Origin: Alphaproteobacteria bacterium
Lineage (GTDB): Bacteria > Pseudomonadota > Alphaproteobacteria > Micavibrionales > Micavibrionaceae
Direction: 5' to 3'
DNA length: 64,000 nt
Assembly (NCBI GenBank): GCA_021775965.1
Contig: JAJFGV010000014.1
Coordinates: forward strand, 38,697-102,696
The position numbers and the translations under genes are program-made. Numbering within the stretch: position 1 is the stretch's first letter; every line of letters begins with the position of its first letter. Positions 9,979 through 19,098 of this stretch are shown here, one piece after another. The notes beneath the pieces are model-generated. The model saw nothing but the letters and a program-made list of their open reading frames with translations. It was not told where the DNA came from and did no database searches.

Positions 9979-12041
9979 TCGGCGGCCTCCAATACTTTAC
10001 TCTCTTCAGTTACAAAATTCTTGGTACATTCGCCCATCGTTTCCGATGCGCGACAAATCGGATTGGTTAAATAATAATGTGTGACGGGCGAGCGGAAAGG
10101 CTCGCTCAAAAACTTACCCTTCACACCAAAGCTTTCCCAATGCGAAGCCCGCAGCACATCAATATCGGCAATATGCGGCCAGTCGGTTTTGATCCGCTCA
10201 CGCAATTGTATCAGCGTGTCATACGGCAGCACATGACCTACCCGCTCAGAGATCGCGCGGATAATTTTCCAGTCTTCGCGCGCCTGCCCCGGCGGTGCCA
10301 CGGCCTTTTTACCAAGCTGCGCCCGCCCTTCGGTGTTCACGTACGTGCCGTCTTTTTCGGTGTAAGCACTACCCGGCAAAATTACATCGGCGCGCTGCGC
10401 CCCGCGGTCACCGTGATGGCCCTGATAAATCACAAAGCTCTGCCAGCCAATCGCGGCCTTGGCATCAAATTCATCGGCACCAAGCAAATAAAGAACCTCA
10501 ACCGATCCGTCTTTGGTCCCGGCGATAATATCATGAAACCCTTTGCCACCCGTTTGCGGTACAAAACCAATATCCAGCGCACCAACACGCGACGCTGCAT
10601 TGTGTAGCACGTTAAATCCATTCCAGCCCTCTTTAATACAACCAAGCTGCTCCGCCGCTTCATACAGGGCCGCGTGAATCGCCGCGCCATCTTCACGCAC
10701 AAAAACACCGGCCCCGGCAATAATCATAGGCTTCTCGGCCTTCACATTCTTTGCGTAATCCTTGGCCAACTTCACCAGATCATCCGGTCCCGTTCCCGCA
10801 TGATGATACGGATAAGTCAGATCAGCCGCCTCACCAATCAACGCAATCGGAATGCGCTTCTCCAGCCAGGCTTTACGAATACGCGCATTGACCATCGTCG
10901 CCTCTGCCCGCGGGTTGGTGCCAACCAGCAAAATCGCGTCAGCCTCTTCAATCCCGGCAATGCCGCTGCCGAATATATAACCGCGGCGCACAGACGTATC
11001 AAAACGCCCGCCATCGGTGCGACAATCCATATGAGGTGATCCCAGCCGTTCCATCAAATCCTTTAGTGCCACCATTGATTCCAGATCACATAAATCCCCG
11101 GCCAACGCCGCGATGTTCTCACCTTTCACGCCCTTGGTCTTCTCCGCGATAAACGCCAGCGCTTCACCCCAGCTTGCTTCCTCCAGCTTGCCGCTATCTT
11201 CATTGCGGATATAGGGCCGGTCGAGCCGCGCCCTATTCAACCCGTCATAAGAAAACCGCGTGCGATCGGAAATCCATTCCTCATTCACATCTTCATGCAA
11301 ACGCGGCAGCACCCGCATCACCTCGCGGCCACGGCTATCAACACGGATATTGCTGCCAACCGCATCATGGACGTCAATGCTCTCGGTTTTCTTCAGCTCC
11401 CAAGACCGCGCGCCAAACGCATAAGGCTTCGACGTCAACGCCCCAACCGGGCAAATATCAATGAGATTGCCCGAAAGCTCTGTCTCCACCAGTTTCTCGA
11501 TAAACGTGCCAATTTCCGCATCTTCGCCGCGATGAAACTGTCCCAGCACCGGCGTGCCGGCAATCTCCTCGGCAAAACGAACGCAGCGCGTACAATTGAT
11601 ACAACGCGTCATGACGGTTTTCACCAGCGGTCCAAGTTCTTTATCCGGCATGGCGCGTTTGTTTTCTTCAAAGCGCGAGCGATCAAACCCATAAGCCACA
11701 GCCTGGTCCTGCAAATCACATTCGCCGCCCTGATCACAAATCGGGCAATCGAGCGGGTGATTAATGAGAAGCATCTCCATCACGCCCTTGCGGGCCTTTT
11801 TGACCATCTCAGATTCGGTGTTTACCACCATGCCGTCACCGCAGGCCATCGCACAGCTTGCGGCCGGTTTCGGCGGGCCGCCTTCAACCTCGACCAGGCA
11901 CATACGGCAATTGGCCGGCACAGTTAATTTGTCATGATAGCAAAAACGTGGGATTTCGACGCCAATCTGTTCGGCGGCCTGCAGGATACTGGTGCCCTGC
12001 TCGACTTCGACTTCCAGCCCGTTGATGGTTAGTTTTGGCAT
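9975..12041 (-). CDS. nuoG: NADH-quinone oxidoreductase subunit G
   Basis: Large peripheral-arm iron-sulfur subunit of complex I (688 residues from the ATG at 12041; the frame is open to 12083). I chose the start that gives MPKLTINGLEVEVEQG, the normal 2Fe-2S ferredoxin fold opening. Cluster ligands are seen in RFCYH, CRMCLVEVEG, HPLDCPICDQGGECDLQD, CINCTRCVRF and DICPVGALTSK. The molybdopterin-oxidoreductase-like C-terminal domain follows. It is divergent from purL and cut off from nuoF by purLQ and the Panacea gene, so it should start a separate transcript. Confidence 0.97.
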   Translation of the reverse strand: MPKLTINGLEVEVEQGTSILQAAEQIGVEIPRFCYHDKLTVPANCRMCLVEVEGGPPKPAASCAMACGDGMVVNTESEMVKKARKGVMEMLLINHPLDCPICDQGGECDLQDQAVAYGFDRSRFEENKRAMPDKELGPLVKTVMTRCINCTRCVRFAEEIAGTPVLGQFHRGEDAEIGTFIEKLVETELSGNLIDICPVGALTSKPYAFGARSWELKKTESIDVHDAVGSNIRVDSRGREVMRVLPRLHEDVNEEWISDRTRFSYDGLNRARLDRPYIRNEDSGKLEEASWGEALAFIAEKTKGVKGENIAALAGDLCDLESMVALKDLMERLGSPHMDCRTDGGRFDTSVRRGYIFGSGIAGIEEADAILLVGTNPRAEATMVNARIRKAWLEKRIPIALIGEAADLTYPYHHAGTGPDDLVKLAKDYAKNVKAEKPMIIAGAGVFVREDGAAIHAALYEAAEQLGCIKEGWNGFNVLHNAASRVGALDIGFVPQTGGKGFHDIIAGTKDGSVEVLYLLGADEFDAKAAIGWQSFVIYQGHHGDRGAQRADVILPGSAYTEKDGTYVNTEGRAQLGKKAVAPPGQAREDWKIIRAISERVGHVLPYDTLIQLRERIKTDWPHIADIDVLRASHWESFGVKGKFLSEPFRSPVTHYYLTNPICRASETMGECTKNFVTEESKVLEAAE

Positions 12042-12147
12042 GCTGATTGAGTACCGCTGTAGAATTCCACACTCATTTAACAACAGAGCATAGCCTGAAA
12101 ACAGAGTTTTTTCTTTATTTTTTTGTTTTTCCCTTTAAAAAAGGCCT

Positions 12148-15042
12148 ATGCCGCGTATCGAAATATTATCACATGAAGATGATGGCCGCGCCCGCCAGAT
12201 AGAGCAGGCCCTAAAGGCCAAGGGCAAGGCCGCATCCGTGCGTGTGGTTGACGTCTATACTTCGGAAAACCCCAAAGCGCAAAGCGCTGAATTCATTGGC
12301 AGCCTCACGAATCCTGTGACACAAAAATCGGATCAAATGCCGGATGATTTCGACTGGGCCCTCGAAATCGGCTACCTGCCCGGTGTTACGGATAATGTTG
12401 GCCATACGGCCTCGGAGCTTCTGGAGCTAGCAGGCGCTCAAAACGACAATGAATGCTATTCCGCCCGCCTTTACCTAATCAAAGGAAAGCTCAGCAAAAC
12501 CGATATTGAATCACTGGCGGGTGAGCTGTCCAACAAACTCATCCAGCGCGCCTCGATCAAAAGCCATGACGACTTCACCAAAGATGGCGGCATGGACGTT
12601 GTTGTCCCGAAAGTCTCCCTCGATAACAAAGGCGCGGTTGCTGACGACATTGATCTCAACGTCTCCGACGAAGAACTGAAAATCATCGGCACGCAGGGCA
12701 TAGAAGATGCCGACGGCACGCGGCGCGGCCCCCTCGGTATGTCACTTCTTTATATGCATGCCGTCAAAGATTACTTCGCCAAAGAAGGCCGCCCCGCCAA
12801 AGACATCGAGCTGGAAACGCTCGCGCAAACATGGTCGGAACATTGCAAGCACACCATCTTCGCCTCACCTATCGATGATGTAAAAGATGGAATTTTCAAA
12901 CATTACATCAGACGCGCGACCGCAGACATTCGTAAAAAGCGTGGCAAAGATGACATCTGCGTTTCCGTCTTTTCCGATGACTCGGGCGGCATTATATTTG
13001 ATGATAAATACCTCATCACGCACAAGGTAGAGACACACAACTCCCCTTCCGCGCTTGATCCGTTCGGCGGCTCTATCACAGGCATAGTCGGCGTGAACCG
13101 CGACTGTATCGCTTTTGGTATGGGCGCCAAGCCGGTGATTAATATCTACGGGTTTTGCCTCGCTGACCCGCGCACCAAGCCCGAATATTACCGCGATAAA
13201 GCCATGACCAATTCCATCCTCTCACCAGAGACCATCATGAATGGCGTTGTACGTGGCGTCGAAGTCGGCGGCAATTGCTCCGGTATTCCAACACCGCAGG
13301 GCTTCGTCTATTTTGATGATCGCTTTGTCGGCAAACCTCTCGTGTTTGTCGGAACAGTCGGCCTCATCCCGCGCGAAATCAACGACAAACCCAGCCATGA
13401 AAAAGGCACACGGCCTGGCGATAAAATTCTTATGGTCGGCGGCCGCGTTGGGCGCGACGGGATTCATGGTGCGACGTTCTCGTCCGTCGTTCTTGATGAA
13501 AATTCTCCGGCCACCGCTGTGCAAATCGGCGACCCGATCACACAGAAAAAACTCTCCGATGTCATCATCAAGGAAATCCGTGATCAGGGCCTCTACACAG
13601 CCATGACAGATAACGGCGCAGGCGGGCTATCGTCTTCGGTTGGGGAGCTGGCAGAAGGCTCAGGTGGACTTCATATAGAGCTGGATAAAGTGCCATTGAA
13701 ATACCCCGGCATGGCCCCATGGGAAATCTGGATCTCGGAATCACAAGAACGCATGAGCATTGCCGTACCGCCCGAAAACACCGACAAGATGATTAAGCTA
13801 TTCGCCGCTCGAGGCGTCGAAGCCACTGTTGTCGGCGAATTCACCAATACCGGCCGCGCTCATGCGACATGGCACGGTGAAACGGTGATGGATATGGATA
13901 TGGATTTCCTCCATGGCGGTCTGCCGGAAACGCCATTAAAGACAACTTACACCCAAGGCGGCGAAACAGAACCCGACTTACCCGAGCCAAAAGATTACGG
14001 CCAAACCCTCAAAGACATGCTCTCCCGCCCCAACATCTGCTCCAAAGAATTCATTTCCACGCAATACGATCACAATGTCCAAGGCAGCGCCGTTCTTGGA
14101 CCACTTCAGGGGCCGGGCCGCGTCTACGCCGATGCGTCCGTTACCAAGCCGTTGCTGGACAACCCACGCGGCGTAGCTCTCTCGCAAGGCCTCGCCCCGC
14201 GCTACAGCGATATTGACACCGGCGCGATGGCGTCAGCCGCGCTGGATATGGCTGTCAGAAATACCGTAGCCGCAGGCGCCGACTTCCACCACATCGCCAT
14301 TCTCGATAATTTCTGCTGGTGCTCTTCCGATGAACCCGAACGGCTGGGCCAGCTCAAACGTGCCGCCGAAGCCATCTATGATTTATCCGTGCTCTTTGAG
14401 ACGCCATTTATTTCCGGCAAAGATTCGATGTTCAATGACTTCAAGGGTTACGACGCGGACGGCAAAGAAGTTAAAATCTCTGTGCCGCCGACACTGCTCG
14501 TCTCCTCCATCGGTGTTATCCCCGATGTAGAACAATCAATCTCTCTCGCCCCCAAAGCGCCGGGCGACCTTATATATATTCTCAGCGAAACCAAAGACGA
14601 ACTCGGCGCGTCCGAATATTACGATATGAACGGCACTTTGGGCCAAAACGTCCCGCAGATCGACGGCGCAAGAAATCTGGAACTCTACAAACTCTATTCC
14701 CAAGCCGCCCGGCAAAACCTCATCGCCTCCGCCTTAAGTATTAACCTCGGCGGCCTCGGTGTGGCTCTGGCCAAAAAAGCCATCGCCGGACAAATGGGCA
14801 TGAATATTGATTTAAGCGGTTTTGATTTGCGTGCCGACAAACTCCTGTTCTCTGAAAGCCTTGGCCGCATTTTGGTCACAGTCACCCCCGCGAACCAAAA
14901 AGAATTTGAAAAGCACTTCGGTCACTCCGCCCAGCAGATTGGACAAATCACTGATAGCAATAAACTAAATATAAACAATATATTAGAAGTATATATTAAA
15001 GCACTGGAAGAGGCATACAAAGCGCCTCTCAAGGATTACTGA
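12148..15042 (+). CDS. purL: Phosphoribosylformylglycinamidine synthase, long PurL form with N-terminal PurS-like region
   Basis: Synthetase subunit of FGAM synthase, step four of purine biosynthesis (FGAR + ATP + ammonia to FGAM). At 964 residues it is much longer than the ~740-residue PurL usual in alphaproteobacteria. About 170-200 N-terminal residues precede the AIR-synthase-like core, consistent with a fused PurS-like domain. Core signatures include TWSEHCKHTIF, VETHNSPSALDPFGG, GGNCSGIPTPQG and SGKDSMFND. The start is ATG at 12148 after AAGG. It overlaps purQ by one base. It lies on the plus strand between nuoF and nuoG, so it interrupts the nuo operon. Confidence 0.95.
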   Translation: MPRIEILSHEDDGRARQIEQALKAKGKAASVRVVDVYTSENPKAQSAEFIGSLTNPVTQKSDQMPDDFDWALEIGYLPGVTDNVGHTASELLELAGAQNDNECYSARLYLIKGKLSKTDIESLAGELSNKLIQRASIKSHDDFTKDGGMDVVVPKVSLDNKGAVADDIDLNVSDEELKIIGTQGIEDADGTRRGPLGMSLLYMHAVKDYFAKEGRPAKDIELETLAQTWSEHCKHTIFASPIDDVKDGIFKHYIRRATADIRKKRGKDDICVSVFSDDSGGIIFDDKYLITHKVETHNSPSALDPFGGSITGIVGVNRDCIAFGMGAKPVINIYGFCLADPRTKPEYYRDKAMTNSILSPETIMNGVVRGVEVGGNCSGIPTPQGFVYFDDRFVGKPLVFVGTVGLIPREINDKPSHEKGTRPGDKILMVGGRVGRDGIHGATFSSVVLDENSPATAVQIGDPITQKKLSDVIIKEIRDQGLYTAMTDNGAGGLSSSVGELAEGSGGLHIELDKVPLKYPGMAPWEIWISESQERMSIAVPPENTDKMIKLFAARGVEATVVGEFTNTGRAHATWHGETVMDMDMDFLHGGLPETPLKTTYTQGGETEPDLPEPKDYGQTLKDMLSRPNICSKEFISTQYDHNVQGSAVLGPLQGPGRVYADASVTKPLLDNPRGVALSQGLAPRYSDIDTGAMASAALDMAVRNTVAAGADFHHIAILDNFCWCSSDEPERLGQLKRAAEAIYDLSVLFETPFISGKDSMFNDFKGYDADGKEVKISVPPTLLVSSIGVIPDVEQSISLAPKAPGDLIYILSETKDELGASEYYDMNGTLGQNVPQIDGARNLELYKLYSQAARQNLIASALSINLGGLGVALAKKAIAGQMGMNIDLSGFDLRADKLLFSESLGRILVTVTPANQKEFEKHFGHSAQQIGQITDSNKLNINNILEVYIKALEEAYKAPLKDY

Positions 15043-15860
15043 TGAGCGCAAAAGCACTCATACTCAGTGGCTACGGCCTGAACTGCGAAGAAGAAACGCT
15101 CTTCGCCTTTGAACATGTCGGCCTGACGGGCTCCATCCGCCACATCAACGACCTGATCGACAACCCTAAAGAGCTCGACGAAATCCAAATCCTCGTTGTG
15201 CCCGGCGGGTTTTCCTATGGTGATGACACCGGCTCCGGCAATGCCTTTGCCCAAAAAATGCGGCTATCGCTCTGGGACTCCCTACGGGAGTTCGTTTCAA
15301 GGGATACGCTCACTCTCGGAATTTGCAATGGCTGTCAGATCCTCACAAATCTCGGCCTCGCTCCGGCGCTTGACGATAATTACGGTGAGCGCATTGTCGC
15401 TGTCACCCATAACCTCACCGCACGCTATCAGTGCCGCTGGGTGGATTTAAAAGTCGGCGCGTCAAACTCTCCATGGCTAAATGGCATTGATACCATGCAC
15501 ATCCCCGTCGCCCATGGCGAAGGCCGCTTTATGATGGACGGGCAAACAATGGACGCCATTAAAGACCAGATCGCCCTCACCTACACAAAACCCGACCAAT
15601 CACCCGCCAATAACGAATTCCCGTTTAATCCCAATGGATCGATGAATGATATCGCCGGCATTACGGACCAGAGCGGCCGCGTCCTCGCCCTGATGCCCCA
15701 CCCGGAGCGCGGCATGTTCACCTGGCAACGTGATGATTACGACCACCTGAAAGACAAGACGCAGCGCGAAGGCGCTCAATTACCCGAAGAATCCGACGGC
15801 ATGGCACTATTCAAAAACGCCGCTGAATATTTTGAAGTTGCTAAAAGAAAGACTGCATAG
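15042..15860 (+). CDS. purQ: Phosphoribosylformylglycinamidine synthase, glutamine amidotransferase subunit
   Basis: Class I glutamine amidotransferase that supplies ammonia to PurL. The nucleophile cysteine is in LGICNGCQILTNLG; the histidine and glutamate of the triad are in LMPHPERGMF. VVPGGFSYGDD and HGEGRF are further family marks. At 272 residues it is longer than the ~220-residue alphaproteobacterial PurQ, and it matches the type that partners a ~960-1000 residue PurL. The start codon shares one base with the purL stop (TGATG), so the two are coupled. Confidence 0.95.
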   Translation: MSAKALILSGYGLNCEEETLFAFEHVGLTGSIRHINDLIDNPKELDEIQILVVPGGFSYGDDTGSGNAFAQKMRLSLWDSLREFVSRDTLTLGICNGCQILTNLGLAPALDDNYGERIVAVTHNLTARYQCRWVDLKVGASNSPWLNGIDTMHIPVAHGEGRFMMDGQTMDAIKDQIALTYTKPDQSPANNEFPFNPNGSMNDIAGITDQSGRVLALMPHPERGMFTWQRDDYDHLKDKTQREGAQLPEESDGMALFKNAAEYFEVAKRKTA

Positions 15861-15869
15861 AATAAGTTG

Positions 15870-16454
15870 CTATATCGCAAACTCTGGATGCTCTTTTCTG
15901 GTCGTCTCAACAATATAATCTTCAATATCAGCAAGAGGAATAGTTACAAATCTGTTATCAGAAATCTCTGCCTTATAAGACTTACGAATACGATCCCATG
16001 GTGTCTCAGGTTGCGTCATGCCACTAAAAAGCATCTCCCCACTGATCCCTTTATATAAACCCCATATCTCTGTTAACTGTTGCCTGTCATGTTGAGAGAG
16101 AAGTGGCTGAATATTGTCAATGTAAGGAGGAATAGGGTCATTCCCATACTTTCCTGCATATGCTTGAAATAATGATTGAAGTCTAGGCCCGTATTTAGAG
16201 GCATAAAAACTCTCACTTAGAAGAACAGCGGGAGAATCTTGACGGTCTTTAATGCTTCCATGCATTCGGTATTCATGAAGCAATGAAAACGCTTGAGCAT
16301 AAAATAAAAGGCCGATTAGCTGCATCAAATTTATACCTCTATTTTCACCAACAGGCTCTTGATTGGAGAGATAAATAAGGTGCCCGGCTAAAGAAAGCGT
16401 TCTCAGCTTTTCGTCTTCGGTAACAGTTGAGTACTGGGGTATAAGTGAGTTCAT
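15870..16454 (-). CDS. Panacea/DUF4065-type (antitoxin SocA/GepA-like) domain protein, no toxin partner visible
   Basis: A 194-residue protein with the layout of the Panacea domain: LMQLIGLLFYAQAFSLLHE helix near residues 43-61, SESFYASKYGPRLQSLFQAY near 79-98, an acidic/polar linker, then a QPETPWDRIRKS segment and an I-D-N-like C-terminus ending near EDYIVET. Panacea proteins neutralise diverse toxins in toxin-antitoxin pairs; some are phage GepA or SocA relatives. Here no toxin-like ORF is adjacent: purQ converges 9 bases away and nuoF lies upstream. It has a clear SD (TTAGGAGAG) and its own TTGACA promoter. Family assignment is from pattern recall, so it is moderately sure. Confidence 0.75.
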   Translation of the reverse strand: MNSLIPQYSTVTEDEKLRTLSLAGHLIYLSNQEPVGENRGINLMQLIGLLFYAQAFSLLHEYRMHGSIKDRQDSPAVLLSESFYASKYGPRLQSLFQAYAGKYGNDPIPPYIDNIQPLLSQHDRQQLTEIWGLYKGISGEMLFSGMTQPETPWDRIRKSYKAEISDNRFVTIPLADIEDYIVETTRKEHPEFAI

Positions 16455-16478
16455 GGTTTACGCTCTCCTAAAAAACGC

Positions 16479-16506
16479 AGAATAGCAAAGTTTTAACTTA
16501 TGTCAA
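16479..16506 (-). promoter_or_regulatory. Sigma-70 promoter with inverted repeat in the spacer, for the Panacea gene
   Basis: Read on the minus strand, a perfect TTGACA (16501-16506) is followed 16 bases later by TATTCT (16479-16484). The spacer contains the inverted repeat AAGTT-N2-AACTT (16488-16499), a natural place for a repressor to sit. It lies 25 bases before the Panacea start codon. Autoregulation is an inference; Panacea itself is not a known DNA binder, but many antitoxin operons are self-repressed. Confidence 0.65.
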
Positions 16507-16540
16507 TACGTAACGCCGTGCAGGGTTAAATTTAGAAGCT

Positions 16541-17821
16541 TTAAGCCGCAGCCTTCCTGTACTCCATGATCCGCACTTCCATCTCATCACGAAAGTGCCG
16601 GATCAACCCCTGGATCGGCCAGGCGGCGGCATCACCAAGCGCACAGATCGTATGGCCTTCGATCTCCTTAGTCACATCCCAGAGCATATCAATCTCTTCA
16701 ACCGTCGCATTACCCGCCACCATACGCCGCATCACGCGCCACAGCCAACCAGTGCCCTCGCGGCATGGCGTACACTGGCCACAACTTTCATGCATATAAA
16801 ATTGCGACAGCCTGCAAATCGCGTAAATGAGATCCGTCGATTTATCCATGACAATCACCCCGGCGGTACCAAGTCCACTCCCCGCCTCGCGCAGATTGTC
16901 AAAATCCATCGGAATCGAATCGCACACATCCTTCGGCAGCATCGGCGTTGACGAACCGCCAGGAATAACGGCTTTCAAATTCTCCCAGCCGCCACGCACG
17001 CCGCCACAATGTTTCTCGATCAGCTCCTTCAGCGGAATGCCCATCTCTTCTTCAACATTGCAGGGCTGCTCCACATGGCCGGAAATACAAAACAGTTTCG
17101 TGCCTGCATTCTTTTCATCCAACCCCAGCCCGGCAAACCAGCCCGCTCCACGCCGTAAAATCGTCGGTGCCACAGCAATCGTTTCAACATTGTTCACCGT
17201 TGTTGGGCACGAATACAACCCGGCCATCGCCGGAAAAGGTGGCTTGTTGCGCGGCTGGCCTTTTTTTCCCTCCAGTGATTCAATCAGCGCGGTTTCCTCA
17301 CCGCAGATATACGCCCCGGCGCCACGGTGTACGATGACATCAAAATCCCAGCCCGACCCGGCGGCGTTCTTACCAAGCAGCCCGGCATCATAAGCTTCAT
17401 GCACCGCCTTCCAAAGATTAGAACCCTCATTGTAAAACTCACCGCGAATATAAATATACGCAGCATGCGCGCCCATCGCGAACCCGGCAATCAACGCCCC
17501 CTCGATCAATTTATGCGGATCATAGCGCATGATCTCGCGGTCCTTGCACGTGCCCGGCTCGGATTCATCGGCATTGATGACAAGATAATGCGGACGGCCA
17601 TCGGATTCTTTCGGCATAAACGACCATTTCATCCCGGTGGGAAATCCAGCGCCGCCGCGACCGCGCAGACCCGAGGCTTTCATTTCCTCGATAATCCACT
17701 CACGGCCTTTTTTAATGATCGCCTTGGTGCCATCCCAGTCGCCACGCTTCTTCGCCGCGGCAAGACCAAAGTCCTCCCAGCCATATAAATTCGTAAATAT
17801 GCGGTCTTCGTCGTTAAGCAT
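16541..17821 (-). CDS. nuoF: NADH-quinone oxidoreductase subunit F (NADH/FMN-binding)
   Basis: The 426-residue catalytic subunit that oxidises NADH via FMN and passes electrons to cluster N3. NADH/FMN glycine-rich stretches [16 protein letters not shown] and [16 protein letters not shown] are present. The 4Fe-4S ligands lie in [13 protein letters not shown] and [12 protein letters not shown]. It starts directly after the nuoE stop. Its downstream neighbour is the Panacea gene rather than nuoG. Confidence 0.98.
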   Translation of the reverse strand: MLNDEDRIFTNLYGWEDFGLAAAKKRGDWDGTKAIIKKGREWIIEEMKASGLRGRGGAGFPTGMKWSFMPKESDGRPHYLVINADESEPGTCKDREIMRYDPHKLIEGALIAGFAMGAHAAYIYIRGEFYNEGSNLWKAVHEAYDAGLLGKNAAGSGWDFDVIVHRGAGAYICGEETALIESLEGKKGQPRNKPPFPAMAGLYSCPTTVNNVETIAVAPTILRRGAGWFAGLGLDEKNAGTKLFCISGHVEQPCNVEEEMGIPLKELIEKHCGGVRGGWENLKAVIPGGSSTPMLPKDVCDSIPMDFDNLREAGSGLGTAGVIVMDKSTDLIYAICRLSQFYMHESCGQCTPCREGTGWLWRVMRRMVAGNATVEEIDMLWDVTKEIEGHTICALGDAAAWPIQGLIRHFRDEMEVRIMEYRKAAA

Positions 17822-18481
17822 CTAAGCCACTCCCGCTTTCTTCGCACGATCTTCCAGGGACGTCGGACCAGACATTGCCATCGAGCCTTTGCGTCCGCGC
17901 TGCGAGCCAATATTGGGCTTCATATCCTCGGCCAGAAGATCCAGCACTTCCTTGATGGTATCCGACGTCAAATCTTCAAAATAATCATCATTGATCTGCA
18001 CCATCGGTGCATTCACACAGGCACCAAGGCATTCCACTTCCATGAGAGAAAACTTTCCGTCCTTCGTCGTTTCACCCATGCCAATGCCAAGATGTTTCTT
18101 GCATGTCTTCACAATATCATCGCTACCACACAGCCAGCACGGCGTCGTTGTACAAAGCTGCACCAGATATTTCCCGACCGGCGCCATGTTATACATCGAA
18201 TAAAAACTCGCGACCTCGTAAACCTTCACCTTCTCCATGCCCAAAACTTCCGCGATATGATCCATTGCCGCGCGCGGGATCCAGCCACCATAAGGCGGAT
18301 CGGCCTTCGCACCCTCTTCCGCGACCTGACGCTGCGCCAGATCAAGCAGTGGCATCACCGCGCTTTGCTGCCGTCCCGGTGGGTACAGCGCAATCAACTC
18401 ACCAGCCTTCTTTTTACAAGCCTTGTTAAACACAAAGCTCTCCGGCTGGTAATCGGCATTCAAATCAAATGGTTTTTTCAT
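17822..18481 (-). CDS. nuoE: NADH-quinone oxidoreductase subunit E
   Basis: Thioredoxin-fold 2Fe-2S subunit (219 residues) of the NADH dehydrogenase module. Ligands are visible in LCTTTPCWLCG and ECLGACVNAPM. The C-terminus carries about 45 extra residues (GSQRGRKGSMAMSG onward) beyond the core, as is common in alphaproteobacteria. Its ATG overlaps the stop of the upstream secreted-protein gene (ATGA). Confidence 0.97.
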   Translation of the reverse strand: MKKPFDLNADYQPESFVFNKACKKKAGELIALYPPGRQQSAVMPLLDLAQRQVAEEGAKADPPYGGWIPRAAMDHIAEVLGMEKVKVYEVASFYSMYNMAPVGKYLVQLCTTTPCWLCGSDDIVKTCKKHLGIGMGETTKDGKFSLMEVECLGACVNAPMVQINDDYFEDLTSDTIKEVLDLLAEDMKPNIGSQRGRKGSMAMSGPTSLEDRAKKAGVA

Positions 18482-19098
18482 TGCTCTAATAACTTTGGCT
18501 GTTTAGAAACTTTATTAATCATGCTAATACCCCCAATTAAATTTCCATACGTCCAATATGAATATTCTCTGCCCGCTTTATTAGTTTCAGGAGCAGAACA
18601 AAAAATTCGCAATAAATTTCTCTGGCCATCTATTGAAAATACATGCAACACATGAGCCTTCTTGCCTTTATGCACAGTTGGATCCTGAGCATAAATTTCT
18701 ATACCCAAATAGTCTCTATCATCAGGAGACTTAATAACAGTAATTGGAATATCTATACTTTTATAAAAATCAACGATTCCATAAACAGCATATTCTAATA
18801 TCGTATACGCCCTGTCGGCACTATCAATAGCCTTGCCAACAAAAGAATTTTTGAAATCTTTTGTATGCATAAAGCTACATTCAGCTTTAACACCATGTTT
18901 GTTTTTAAAATCTAGCACATGCAAAAAAGTGATTTCGCCTGTATTTTTATTATATCTATATTGTTCAAGGGTTTCAGCTTCCTGCCATTGATCTGGTATT
19001 GGAATACGCACAAAATCATTCTCGAATGCATATGATGCAGATGAAAACAGCAAAGAAATAGCAAGAAGACTGAATATAATTATACTTCGGATCATCAT
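18478..19098 (-). CDS. Secreted protein of unknown function embedded between nuoD and nuoE
   Basis: A 206-residue protein with an N-terminal signal peptide ([26 protein letters not shown], cleavage probably after SYA). The mature part is mixed alpha/beta with a cysteine in VKAECSFMH and another in RIFCSAPE that might pair. I recognise no family. The DNA is clearly A+T-richer than nuoD and nuoE. Its ATG overlaps the nuoD stop (ATGA) with a GGAG element inside nuoD, and its stop overlaps the nuoE start (ATGA), so it is translated as part of the operon. A periplasmic or envelope role linked to complex I is only a positional inference. Confidence 0.78.
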   Translation of the reverse strand: MMIRSIIIFSLLAISLLFSSASYAFENDFVRIPIPDQWQEAETLEQYRYNKNTGEITFLHVLDFKNKHGVKAECSFMHTKDFKNSFVGKAIDSADRAYTILEYAVYGIVDFYKSIDIPITVIKSPDDRDYLGIEIYAQDPTVHKGKKAHVLHVFSIDGQRNLLRIFCSAPETNKAGREYSYWTYGNLIGGISMINKVSKQPKLLEQ

